DNA of 48,230 nucleotides from an uncultured Algibacter sp. (GTDB lineage Bacteria > Bacteroidota > Bacteroidia > Flavobacteriales > Flavobacteriaceae): positions 1 through 48,230 of the forward strand of contig CANMQH010000025.1 in NCBI GenBank assembly GCA_947499935.1, written 5' to 3'. Positions within the stretch are counted from its first letter, which is position 1. Each line of letters opens with the position of its first letter. The notes beneath the pieces were generated by a model that ran no database searches, was not told the DNA's origin, and worked only from the letters and a program-made list of their open reading frames with translations. Of this stretch, positions 17,566-25,614 are shown one piece after another. The position numbers were made by a program, and so were the translations under genes.

Positions 17566-17573
17566 CAAATATA
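17566..17573 (-). promoter_or_regulatory. -7 box for the R-M operon
   Basis: The minus strand reads TATATTTG, a perfect TAnnTTTG box, 26 bases before the ParB-like start codon. No clear TTG -33 element was found at the usual distance. Confidence 0.45.
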
Positions 17574-17588
17574 AGTAACTTTTAATTA

Positions 17589-17985
17589 CCATTCCACACA
17601 CATTCCCCTACTCTCCTATCATCGAACGGATAATAAGTGTTCCATTACAGTAGCAAAGAAAATTTTAGAATGAAAAAATAAAGAAGAGTAGTTTTTGTAA
17701 AAGCTTTTTTCCAAAGCAAAGTTACATAACGCAGAACATTATAGTACAAATCATATCACATTCATTTTTCCAGTTGTTTATCATTGATAGTTATAATGTT
17801 ATATTATGTAAAATATCCTAGAATGATACGTTTTCATAAGAATAATTAGAACTTGGGTCATTTATGTTTTCTTTTTGGCATTCTCGTAAATTACAATGGG
17901 TTCAAGGTTTTTTAAATAAGCGATTCTCAAGAAACTTCAGAACTATAAATTTGTATCTATAATTTGTCGTTATGTAAAATTGCCG
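17589..17985 (+). repeat. Right direct repeat beside the R-M operon
   Basis: It carries CCATTCCACACACATTC (17589), CTCCTATCATCG (17613), TTCCATTACAGTAGCAAAG, AGTTACATAAC (17720), GCAGAACATTATAG and CTATAATTTGTCGTTATGTA (17957-17976), matching the copy at 13713 in order and direction. The fold-back core is 256 bases here against 135 in the left copy. Beyond it, to 18317, another pair of arms is seen at 18049-18207 (CCAAC boxes against GTTGG boxes), but no gene. Confidence 0.7.
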
Positions 17986-18048
17986 CTATCAAACGCTCGA
18001 TTGCTTTATAAAATCAAATTGTTCAGGCAATTTATTTTACACACAATT

Positions 18049-18207
18049 ATCCAACGCTTGCCAACTCCAAAATAAAAGCTAACCTTTTAGATTTGCTTGA
18101 AAATCGCGTATTTGGTAATAATTATAGTACATTTTATAAATAGGTTTACCCTGTGAATAAACTTAGTTATAATACAGATGACACACGTTGGCGAAATTTG
18201 TAGTTGG
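18049..18207. other. Second type of fold-back element
   Basis: ATCCAAC (18049), a 5-base spacer and CCAAC (18061-18065) face GTTGG (18187) and GTTGG (18203-18207). ATCCAAC fits the RYYYAAC box of attC sites, but the right-hand boxes are 11 bases apart and the terminal one does not fit GTTRRRY. It may be an attC relative or an unrelated hairpin. Confidence 0.25.
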
Positions 18208-18317
18208 TCATTTAAATTTAAAGAAATGATCATTTAAAATCTATACTAAGCTTTATAATAATTAAATCATATTGACTAGATTTATATTTAAAACGAGTAG
18301 TAGCTCACATAGCTACT

Positions 18318-19133
18318 CTATAGATTATTTACTACTAATTTTAAAGCATCTAATTCTTGACGTAAAGCTTGTAATTCTGCAAGTACCCCCAAAGTTGTAT
18401 TATCCATTGTTTTTAAGAAAATTTCACCATCAATAGTAACGACTTTATTTTCTGCATCCATAAAAAGGATACTAACATTATCTGCATTCTTAAGATCTAT
18501 TTTCCCATTATTCCCAATGGACCCTACTGTAATTTTATTCTGATCACCACTTAAAGAAATAACCTTTTTTCCTTCATTATTTTTTACAAATATATCGCCT
18601 CCTGACCCCGTATTACCTACAGTAAGATTGTTATCTATTCTTGCACTTTTAGCAGTTCCATCTAGATGTATGGTTGTATTTCCTTTTTTGTCTTTTACTA
18701 GTACATCACCATCTTGCCCATTTCCACCCAATATAATGTTTCCATGTAATCCATTAATATTAACTGTATTTTTTCCTTCTCTATTAAGTGCCACAAAATC
18801 ACCATCTTGTCCATTACCTCCTAAAGCAATATTTCCATATCTACCGTTAATATGAACCGTATTTTTACCTTGCTTATTTTTTACATAAAAATCGCCATGT
18901 TGTCCACCACCTCCTAACACCATATTAGCGGCATCACCATTAATAGCTAAAGTGTTTTCACCATTTTTACTTTTTACAGCAAAATCACCATCTTGATTAT
19001 TCCCTCCAAGTGTAATGTTACCATATCTAGAATCAATTTGAACCGAGGTATTACTAGTTTTTGTTTTTTTGAAGTTGGTGAAATTACCAATTACTTCTAC
19101 TACAGTATTGTCTAATCTAATATCAGTTGCCAT
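18318..19133 (-). CDS. 31-residue-repeat beta-helix protein with C-terminal coiled coil
   Basis: A 271-aa protein with no signal peptide. From about residue 31 to 225 it is built of six or more repeats of about 31 residues, with the core pattern N-I-x-L-G-G-N-G-Q-D-G-D-F-x-V-K-x-K-x-G-K-N-T-V-x-I-N-G. Copies three and four (HINGRYGNIALGGNGQDGDF and NINGLHGNIILGGNGQDGDV) are nearly identical. This suggests a trimeric or solenoid beta-helix fibre. The end (VLAELQALRQELDALKLVV) is a leucine-heptad coiled coil that could trimerise it. Its start overlaps the 340-aa stop by 11 bases, so the genes are translationally coupled. Phage-tail-like or surface fibre roles are possible; the true function is unknown. 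Confidence 0.65.
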   Translation of the reverse strand: MATDIRLDNTVVEVIGNFTNFKKTKTSNTSVQIDSRYGNITLGGNNQDGDFAVKSKNGENTLAINGDAANMVLGGGGQHGDFYVKNKQGKNTVHINGRYGNIALGGNGQDGDFVALNREGKNTVNINGLHGNIILGGNGQDGDVLVKDKKGNTTIHLDGTAKSARIDNNLTVGNTGSGGDIFVKNNEGKKVISLSGDQNKITVGSIGNNGKIDLKNADNVSILFMDAENKVVTIDGEIFLKTMDNTTLGVLAELQALRQELDALKLVVNNL

Positions 19134-20145
19134 AATTTTGTGTATTTAAAAGTTGTTTTTCTAAAAGTGTTGCCTTTTTTGTATCCCCTATTATATTATA
19201 AAGTTGTATAGATTCTTTTTTATAGAATAAACTATTATATTTAGTCAGCTTTGATGCTATTTTTTTTACTGAAGCTGTATCTTTCATTTGTGCAAACATT
19301 TTTGCTTTCGCTAGCTGTATTGCAGGTTGTTGCTTTTCTTTTTCTCTTAGATCCAATGCCAAGTTTTCAAAACTCTGTTGTAATATTTTTGAGTTAGGAT
19401 AGCGTAAACCAAAATCAATGAGTGATGAATTTCCTAGTAAACGCCATAATCTAGAAGTATCGTCCGTGCCCTTGGTTTTAGAAAATGCTGAAAAATAATC
19501 TTTAGCTTCTTTTTTTTGAGATTCATTTTTTAAAGACCAAGCCATTTTATATCGTTCTTCTACAAATTGAACAAAAGGTTGATTGGGATATTTTTTCAAC
19601 AAGCTTTTAAGATATATTCTGGATTCAAAATGAACTTGATTATGAGATTGGGTTAACTTAAGTTTATCAATCATGGTTCGTCTCCAAACATAGCTTATAG
19701 CCATTGCTGTTTCATACGTACCATCATCCCAATCCATATATCCTTTATTACATAAACCAAGGTATGTTGAAACATCTACTAATAGTAATCCCAATGCTCT
19801 GGTAACTTTCTCTGGGTAGGCTAATCGTGCAAATGGACCAATATTTATTTTATCACGTATTGCAGGGTGATTGAGTGCCATTTCGCTTAATTTTTCGTTA
19901 TGAGTAAGCATAGCATTGGCGGTATGATATAATGTCCCTTTAAAAACGCTCTTAATATCACTTATACTGTCTGGAGTATTATTATAATAAGGTACTATTT
20001 CTTTAGGCCCTCCTGATACAGAAAGTAACGCGGGTATTGCTAATTCTATTGGGTTAATATAATAGTGCGTCCCTTTTATGTTTTTTGGTCTTTTTAGTAA
20101 TTCTCCATGAGTAATTGCTAATTCTGTTTGTGGTATTATATTCAT
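19123..20145 (-). CDS. 340-aa protein with helical-repeat C-terminus, unknown function
   Basis: There is no signal peptide. The N-terminal half (ITHGELLKRPKNIKGTHYYI, NPIELAIPALLSVSGGPKEI) has conserved-looking His and Trp residues and a segment WDDGTYETAMAISYVWRR. The C-terminal half is all helical, with TPR/HEAT-like spacing (AKAKMFAQMKDTASVKKIAS, LYNIIGDTKKATLLEKQLL). It lies eight bases after the 662-aa gene and overlaps the fibre-like gene by 11 bases. The three appear to make one functional set. I do not recognise the family. A scaffold or adaptor role is a guess from the helical repeats. Confidence 0.6.
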   Translation of the reverse strand: MNIIPQTELAITHGELLKRPKNIKGTHYYINPIELAIPALLSVSGGPKEIVPYYNNTPDSISDIKSVFKGTLYHTANAMLTHNEKLSEMALNHPAIRDKINIGPFARLAYPEKVTRALGLLLVDVSTYLGLCNKGYMDWDDGTYETAMAISYVWRRTMIDKLKLTQSHNQVHFESRIYLKSLLKKYPNQPFVQFVEERYKMAWSLKNESQKKEAKDYFSAFSKTKGTDDTSRLWRLLGNSSLIDFGLRYPNSKILQQSFENLALDLREKEKQQPAIQLAKAKMFAQMKDTASVKKIASKLTKYNSLFYKKESIQLYNIIGDTKKATLLEKQLLNTQNYGN

Positions 20146-20153
20146 AATACAAT

Positions 20154-22142
20154 CTATTTTTTTTCAATTTTTATCTTCCATAAATGTGAGGTATCTCCAC
20201 CTTTTCCCTTCACATTAAACTCGATACTATTTGTTGTATTAGAGAGTATCGTTAAGTGATTATCTGTAGTCGCTTTATTTCGTAAGCTATCGAGATGATT
20301 AGGTCCATTAAGCACTAAGTCTACGGTATCAAGTTTTTCATTCCAATAATCTGTTCCATCCCATTCTACCCCAGCATCTCTAATGGCAATTGGCATATCA
20401 TTTACGGTCCAAAAACTGAATTTTTTATTATGTGTATAGGTATCCCCCTCTTCTACAAAATCATCTGTCCACCAGGCACTCCATAAGCCATTAACACCAT
20501 AATACAAATGCCAATCATCATACCATTCGTCTGTTGATAGTGCTTTAATGGTTTTAAAAGTCACTTCATATTTTTGTAGCGTGCTATTTCCTGGGATATT
20601 CCAACCGCATTGAATTATGGCATAATACCCCACAGGGATTCTAGACATGTTACTCAAATCTATTTCAACATCATAATAAGCAGGCAAACCATCTGGCCCC
20701 TCTTTAGCAGTAAACGAAGGCTTAAACTCATTACTGGTGTTTTCTCTATTAAAACCAGAAGTTGTATTCCAGTCTCTAAAAGCTAAATCTTCTCCTCCCG
20801 AAGCAGGGTCATCATTTTGAGTAAGTTCAAGAAAATCGTCTAATTCATTATTACTATTAACCCGAATATGTTGACAAAGCTTTATCTTAAATTTTAGGGT
20901 CGCAGTATTGTTAGGTCGTTTAACTGGAGGGTAAAATTTAAATTTTACTGGGTGTTTTTTTAGATTTGTGGCCCAACAATCTGTAGTATCACCCCAAATA
21001 TCATCTGGAATCCCTCCAAATTCTGCATCCCATCTATCATCACTATGCCCTGGATACCCACCAGATAAACCAATACCAATATAGGCTTCATTAACAGGAA
21101 CTACTACATTATTTGTTCCTATAGGTGCTGCACTGGTATGCTCCCTTATCATGGTGTGTGCCGGATGAATTTCGGTAACAGTTGGTGCATGTCCTACATC
21201 CCATATATGACGCCCCCAAAACGTAAGATATTCTCCCCAGAAAGGTCGCCATTGTAGTGGAAACGATCCTGTTTCCCATTCATTATGAATAATTGGTATT
21301 CTATTTATTCCACTACCCTTACCTTTATACCCTTCACCTAATAAATACATAAATTGTGGATCTGGAACTACATCCCAATTCCAATCTCTGGTTTCATGGG
21401 TAAACGGATTATCGGTATGAGTAACTCTGCTATAGTCTTGAAAACCTGAAAGTTGAACACTTTTTTCATTACTAACTGTTTTCCAATTTTTTCCTGTAAA
21501 AAAAATGCTAACTCCTGAAGATACGTCTGGTTTATCATCTATATAGGTATCTGGGCTTCTAAAATTACAATGGGTTTGAATCCAATTACGAACCCATCTG
21601 GTATTACTTTTATTACCGTCTTGTGAACTATGCCGTTGAAAGGTATCTCTTAAGCTAATAACCTCGTTACCTACTCTGTATAATCTATTATCATCTATAT
21701 GACTATCATACTCCGCTTGGGTAATGAGCCCTTTTCCCATTCTACTAAAAAATTGACGAATGTTTAAAGATCCTATCTGTGGGTCTGTGGTGTCTTGAGG
21801 ATTCGTAGTGTTTTGAACGATTAAATCAAATAGTAACTCATAATCTGCTTCATCCTTTGTAAAAGATACCGCAGCATTAATAAGAGACGTATTCGCATTA
21901 ATGATATGTGTTCCTAAATGATCATCAGGGTCTGGCCAATCCCCTTCCATCATCTTAAACTGTATATAATTAGTGAAATTATACGATTTATTTAATGTCC
22001 ACGTCTCACCATCATCAAAATCATCATTATGTAATGTATCTGTAGAATTACCATCTGCCCTAATTTCTAAGCGTATTTCATCATCTCCTACCAGATCTTC
22101 ATTTTCAAAACACTTGATTTGCTTAATTGTAATTGTTTTCAT
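20154..22142 (-). CDS. 662-aa protein with C2-like N-terminus and EIHP motif, unknown function
   Basis: The N-terminal ~130 residues begin ITIKQIKCFENEDLVGDDEI, a pattern like C2/beta-sandwich domains that bind ions or membranes. A helical section (FSRMGKGLITQAEYDSHIDD) follows. The middle holds RHIWDVGHAPTVTEIHPAHT, a cluster of His, Asp and Glu that could form a metal site, and a Trp-rich region. The C-terminal third (VDLVLNGPNHLDSLRNKATT) is beta-rich. There is no signal peptide. Sparse Cys and abundant Asp/Trp/Asn suit an extracellular or virion-like protein exported by an unusual route. The enzyme class is not recognised. It starts two bases after the 66-aa membrane protein stop and belongs to the same operon. 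Confidence 0.6.
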   Translation of the reverse strand: MKTITIKQIKCFENEDLVGDDEIRLEIRADGNSTDTLHNDDFDDGETWTLNKSYNFTNYIQFKMMEGDWPDPDDHLGTHIINANTSLINAAVSFTKDEADYELLFDLIVQNTTNPQDTTDPQIGSLNIRQFFSRMGKGLITQAEYDSHIDDNRLYRVGNEVISLRDTFQRHSSQDGNKSNTRWVRNWIQTHCNFRSPDTYIDDKPDVSSGVSIFFTGKNWKTVSNEKSVQLSGFQDYSRVTHTDNPFTHETRDWNWDVVPDPQFMYLLGEGYKGKGSGINRIPIIHNEWETGSFPLQWRPFWGEYLTFWGRHIWDVGHAPTVTEIHPAHTMIREHTSAAPIGTNNVVVPVNEAYIGIGLSGGYPGHSDDRWDAEFGGIPDDIWGDTTDCWATNLKKHPVKFKFYPPVKRPNNTATLKFKIKLCQHIRVNSNNELDDFLELTQNDDPASGGEDLAFRDWNTTSGFNRENTSNEFKPSFTAKEGPDGLPAYYDVEIDLSNMSRIPVGYYAIIQCGWNIPGNSTLQKYEVTFKTIKALSTDEWYDDWHLYYGVNGLWSAWWTDDFVEEGDTYTHNKKFSFWTVNDMPIAIRDAGVEWDGTDYWNEKLDTVDLVLNGPNHLDSLRNKATTDNHLTILSNTTNSIEFNVKGKGGDTSHLWKIKIEKK

Positions 22143-22143
22143 T

Positions 22144-22344
22144 CTATTTTTTTTTCATTATTAAGAACTCAATGAGTCTATTGGAAAAAAACCAAAGTAT
22201 AAGGAATGCTAAACATTCTAAAGTAAAACTTCCAAACTTAAAAAACAGTTCTGTAAAACATATAGAAAAAGTAAGACTTACACCTAACCTTATCATATCT
22301 TGAACATTGATTATTCCCGGGAAAAGATTTTTTAAAAAATTCAT
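22144..22344 (-). CDS. 66-aa two-helix membrane protein
   Basis: Two hydrophobic segments, about residues 21-36 (LGVSLTFSICFTELFF) and 43-63, flank a short loop, with positively charged ends (MNFLKN, MKKK). It directly precedes the 662-aa gene with one intervening base, which supports a real gene. The size and topology are compatible with a holin-like or anchor protein for the operon, but nothing more specific can be seen. Confidence 0.55.
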   Translation of the reverse strand: MNFLKNLFPGIINVQDMIRLGVSLTFSICFTELFFKFGSFTLECLAFLILWFFSNRLIEFLIMKKK

Positions 22345-22518
22345 CTACAAAGTATTTTGGTTAAAAAATAGATTTTTATCAAGAGATTTTTATATCCTGA
22401 TTAAGAGACTAAAATTAGTTTATAGAGTATTATAAAATAGTAAGGTTTTCACCCCTTTTTAATAAGTGATTTAACCCTTTATTTTTATGTAATCAATAGA
22501 ATTTATCGATGCTTTCGT

Positions 22519-22553
22519 CTTTGGTCTTTGGTCTTTGGTCTTTGGTCTTTGGT
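22519..22553 (+). repeat. Five tandem CTTTGGT heptamers
   Basis: Five perfect head-to-tail CTTTGGT units at 22519-22553, preceded by one imperfect unit (CTTTCGT, 22512). They lie about 170 bases upstream of the minus-strand four-gene operon. Such an array can change copy number by slippage. Confidence 0.9.
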
Positions 22554-22628
22554 CTAGAGAAAATTTTGAAAGCCTAAGGTTTTTATCAAACTAAAAATAA
22601 AGTTTATTTTGCTAGACACCTCTTACCC

Positions 22629-22880
22629 ATGGGGCGAAGTCGTTCATTTAAATATGAACTAAAAATGGGTACGGCAACTATCGTAGAGTCTGGATGTAAG
22701 GTATACGACATTAATTTTAGTGATAATATTCCAGTCCTTACGGATATTATCTTTACCTCTATAAATAATAAATACCTATCAGGAGGTTCTAATAGAAAAA
22801 TAGCTATAAGAATAAGTGATGAAGGTGTATTAGTTGTGACTCAGATAGGTGTGGTATCTTTTGTTGAAGGAAGAAAATAA
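22629..22880 (+). pseudogene. Fragment related to the 145-aa lipoprotein at 30493
   Basis: The 83-aa ORF lacks a signal peptide and lipobox. Its end (YDINFSDNIPVLTDIIF, then SDEGVLVVTQIGVVSF) lines up by eye with the C-terminal half of the lipoprotein encoded at 30493-30930 (YTIDFSNDVASLIDIKF, then DEGDLLTVSIGDVSNPTISF). Shared landmarks are FS, L-x-DI-x-F and DEG-x-L followed by IG. An in-frame stop lies upstream of the ATG. It looks like a truncated paralogue that has lost its export region. A short functional cytosolic protein is less likely. Confidence 0.5.
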
Positions 22881-22941
22881 TACTACTATTCTATTCTACA
22901 AGTAAAAAGTAAACTATACACCTATTCTATTACATGCTCCC

Positions 22942-24114
22942 TTAAAAAGCCTCAGCAATGCCTAAATAAAACCCACGTGTTTCTTTACCAAAACCTACAT
23001 CAAATCTTAGGTTTAGATCTTCGCTTTTATCAATTGAAAACCTAGCACCAAGCCCATAGTTGGGTTTTAAGTTTTTAAACTGAAATTGATCGGCGTTATG
23101 ATAAACATCACCAGTGCCCGCAAAGCCAACCAAGCCCCATCGAGAATCTTTAAAATTCTTTCTATATTCTACTTGTGTAGCAAGCAGATCACGATCTACA
23201 AAACGACCTTCTTGATACCCTCGCATAATCTCGCTACCTCCAAAGAACGAATATTCGGAAAACGGTATGTCACCACGAGAAAATTGACCATAGAACTGTA
23301 AAGCTATAACGTCTTCATTTTTTGGAGATACATCAAAGTAATGTCTTAAGTCCAAACGTGTTAGTTTAAATACATTGGTACCTCCCAAAACCTTGTCATA
23401 CAAACCATGCGTAAACTCTAAATACCAACCATCTTGCGAATTTAGTATATTGCTTCTACTATCAAAAAGCATGGCTATCTCCGCTCCTACCGATGTTGAG
23501 CCATTAGCTCCGTTTAGCTGATTTTGAGCAATAAGACCATCATCTTCAAATTTTGTGTTGTAAATATGATTATACCTAAATCCAGCGCCTATAAAAAGAT
23601 ATTTATGGAACATCTGTTTAAGAAAAATAGGTTCTAATAAAAATTGATTGTAATCGTATTGTTCTTCGGCACTTTTTGGCGTATCACTACCAAAGCCATA
23701 ATATAAACGCGGATAATTTTGGAAGAGCAGATTACCTTCTATTACCCATTTTTCTTGATTGGTAAAGATCTCAAAACCAGAAAAAAGAAAAAATTGATTA
23801 TTAAGCGTATACTGTAAACTCATGGGCATATTAGAAACTCGGGTTTCCTCGCCACTACCGTTAAATTTAAATAAGTATTTAGCACCTGTTCCAAACGCAA
23901 AATTTGTTTCTGGAGAATAGCTTATAACGGGCGCCAAAATAAACTTTTGCTTATATAAGGTACTATCGCGTTCTACTGCTTTTTTATTAGGGTGAAACGT
24001 AAAAAATTCCTTTAGATTATCTATGGTTTGTGCTGTTGCGGTCGATGATGAACAACATAGCATAATAAAAAATAAAAAACCTAACCTGGCTTTGTTTGGG
24101 TAATATTGTAACAT
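22942..24114 (-). CDS. BamA/TamA-family outer-membrane barrel protein
   Basis: A 390-aa protein with a Sec signal peptide (LGFLFFIMLCCSSSTATAQ, residues 11-29). Most of the mature protein is a 16-strand-like beta barrel of Omp85/D15 type, without room for several POTRA domains. The family landmark FFGGSEIMRGYQEGRFVDRD near residue 290-310 carries the RGY lock-region motif, followed by LLATQVEYRKNF. The C-terminal strand ends in an aromatic (YLGIAEAF). The family translocates or assembles outer-membrane proteins, but short members without POTRA repeats have unclear substrates. It is transcribed alone, with a 226-base gap to the next minus-strand gene. Confidence 0.85.
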   Translation of the reverse strand: MLQYYPNKARLGFLFFIMLCCSSSTATAQTIDNLKEFFTFHPNKKAVERDSTLYKQKFILAPVISYSPETNFAFGTGAKYLFKFNGSGEETRVSNMPMSLQYTLNNQFFLFSGFEIFTNQEKWVIEGNLLFQNYPRLYYGFGSDTPKSAEEQYDYNQFLLEPIFLKQMFHKYLFIGAGFRYNHIYNTKFEDDGLIAQNQLNGANGSTSVGAEIAMLFDSRSNILNSQDGWYLEFTHGLYDKVLGGTNVFKLTRLDLRHYFDVSPKNEDVIALQFYGQFSRGDIPFSEYSFFGGSEIMRGYQEGRFVDRDLLATQVEYRKNFKDSRWGLVGFAGTGDVYHNADQFQFKNLKPNYGLGARFSIDKSEDLNLRFDVGFGKETRGFYLGIAEAF

Positions 24115-24340
24115 TTATAAATCTTTTAAATGGACTAAAGCGATATGCTAAAGAAATTCGTGCGAAATTAGGCAAATCTCAAAGCTGTCCAAAATTTTAA
24201 TAACAGATTAATTCTTTTTTTACTTGAATTGAATCTTAAGTTACCTCGGGTTCTATTAAAGTAAAAGTATATATGTATGTAATTTGCTGAGAAATTTTTA
24301 AACCATATTAAAACCGGAACATAGCCCCGTAAACGAAAAG

Positions 24341-25378
24341 CTATTTTGTATTATCTGGAAGCAACATATCCATTATACAGCCTTTTTCTAATTGAAAATT
24401 AACATTATCTGCTTCTGAATCTGGATTGCTTCTAACATTTAAAACATAAGTTTTAATATACAACTGATTTTGAGTTATCATTTTTTCAAGTTCACTAAAA
24501 TCTTCTTCTTCATAATCCTCATCATTATTGGCATCTAAAGAGTTGTTAACGATGTCTATAAAATTAGATTTTTGAAAGGCAGGATTATCAATAATCAATT
24601 TTAGTTTTTCTTGTTCTTTAGATTTACTTTCTTCATTAATAGCTCTATTGTATAAAATTGCTAATTTAATATCTAAATCATCGTATACAAAGTCATTACT
24701 TTTTTGAAAACCACTTACTTTTTCCATTCTCCTTTGCTTTCATCTAAAACAACAACAATATCACCTCGCTTAAATTTATTACCTGTAAACTCCATAACGT
24801 CTGGTCTTTTGTAGATAGCTAAAGAATTTTTTAGAACTGCTAACTTACCATTTTCAGCAAACAAATGCTCATATACCCAACCTTGTTGGCCATCTGATAA
24901 CTCTACTTTTAAATACTCTTTATTATCACTTGTCTTTTTCTCCTAAAAACTTTACTATTTCACCAAAATAGATTGTTGTAATGTACTTTGCTCCTTTTCT
25001 TCCTGCTATATCTCGTAAACCTACTTTTGACTATAAACAAATTAATGATTTGTCATTTTTTGAAAGATTTGAAGCTTTTACTTCTAAATCATTATTGATT
25101 TCTACATCATTATTGTTAGTCTTTAAATCGGTATTAGATGTAGTCTCTTTATCTTTGCACCCTAATATAAAGGCTGTTAATAATATAATTAAATAGCACT
25201 TTTTTAGTAGATTTTTGTTCTTTTTATTTTGTCTTAATTTTGATTTTTTACAAAAGTAATGAATACGGCTTGATTTAGGGAACATCGTCGCTTTAGGTAT
25301 AGTATACTCCATTACAGTAGTCAAAGAAAATTTAGAACTTATAATTATGCTTTTTTTTAATTCAGAAAACAACTCCAT
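24341..25378 (-). pseudogene. Decayed SH3-domain lipoprotein gene
   Basis: Three pieces in one direction make one former protein. Piece 1 ends at an in-frame TAG (25031-25033) after the lipobox region ILLTAFILGC and an Asn/Lys linker. Reading through that stop gives VGLRDIAGRKGAKY and IYFGEIVKFLGEKD, an SH3-like domain. After a shift in an A-rich run near 24934-24942 the next frame reads EYLKVELSDGQQGWVYEHLF and FKRGDIVVVLDESKGEWKK, a second SH3-type unit, ending at TAA 24715. A shift in the A5 run at 24718-24724 leads into the last piece, starting EKVSGFQKSNDF and ending in YVLNVRSNPDSEADN. No good ATG precedes the lipobox, and a copy of the dispersed repeat overlaps the 5' part. Confidence 0.75.
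25284..25340 (+). repeat. Partial copy of the dispersed intergenic repeat
   Basis: ATCGTCGCTTTAGG followed by CTCCATTACAGTAG and CAAAGAAAATTTAGAA matches the blocks at 13742 and 17620-17672. It lies inside the 5' end of the decayed lipoprotein gene, so the repeat may have arrived there or be ancestral promoter-region DNA. Confidence 0.55.
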
Positions 25379-25614
25379 TCTATAAAAATAGTACGCTATA
25401 AAAACGCCATTTACACTTGTAATTATTAAACATTTGTGTTTTTACTTTTTTGTTTAATTTTAATATTTTATACAATTTAATGAAGCTAATTAAAATACGC
25501 TTGTTATCGATAAATTTTATAATACGCTTAAAATTTAATTTAAATATCGTAATTTACATGACGTAATTACAACGTCAACAATCTGAAAATCAGTAATGTT
25601 TTAAAACAAAAATT

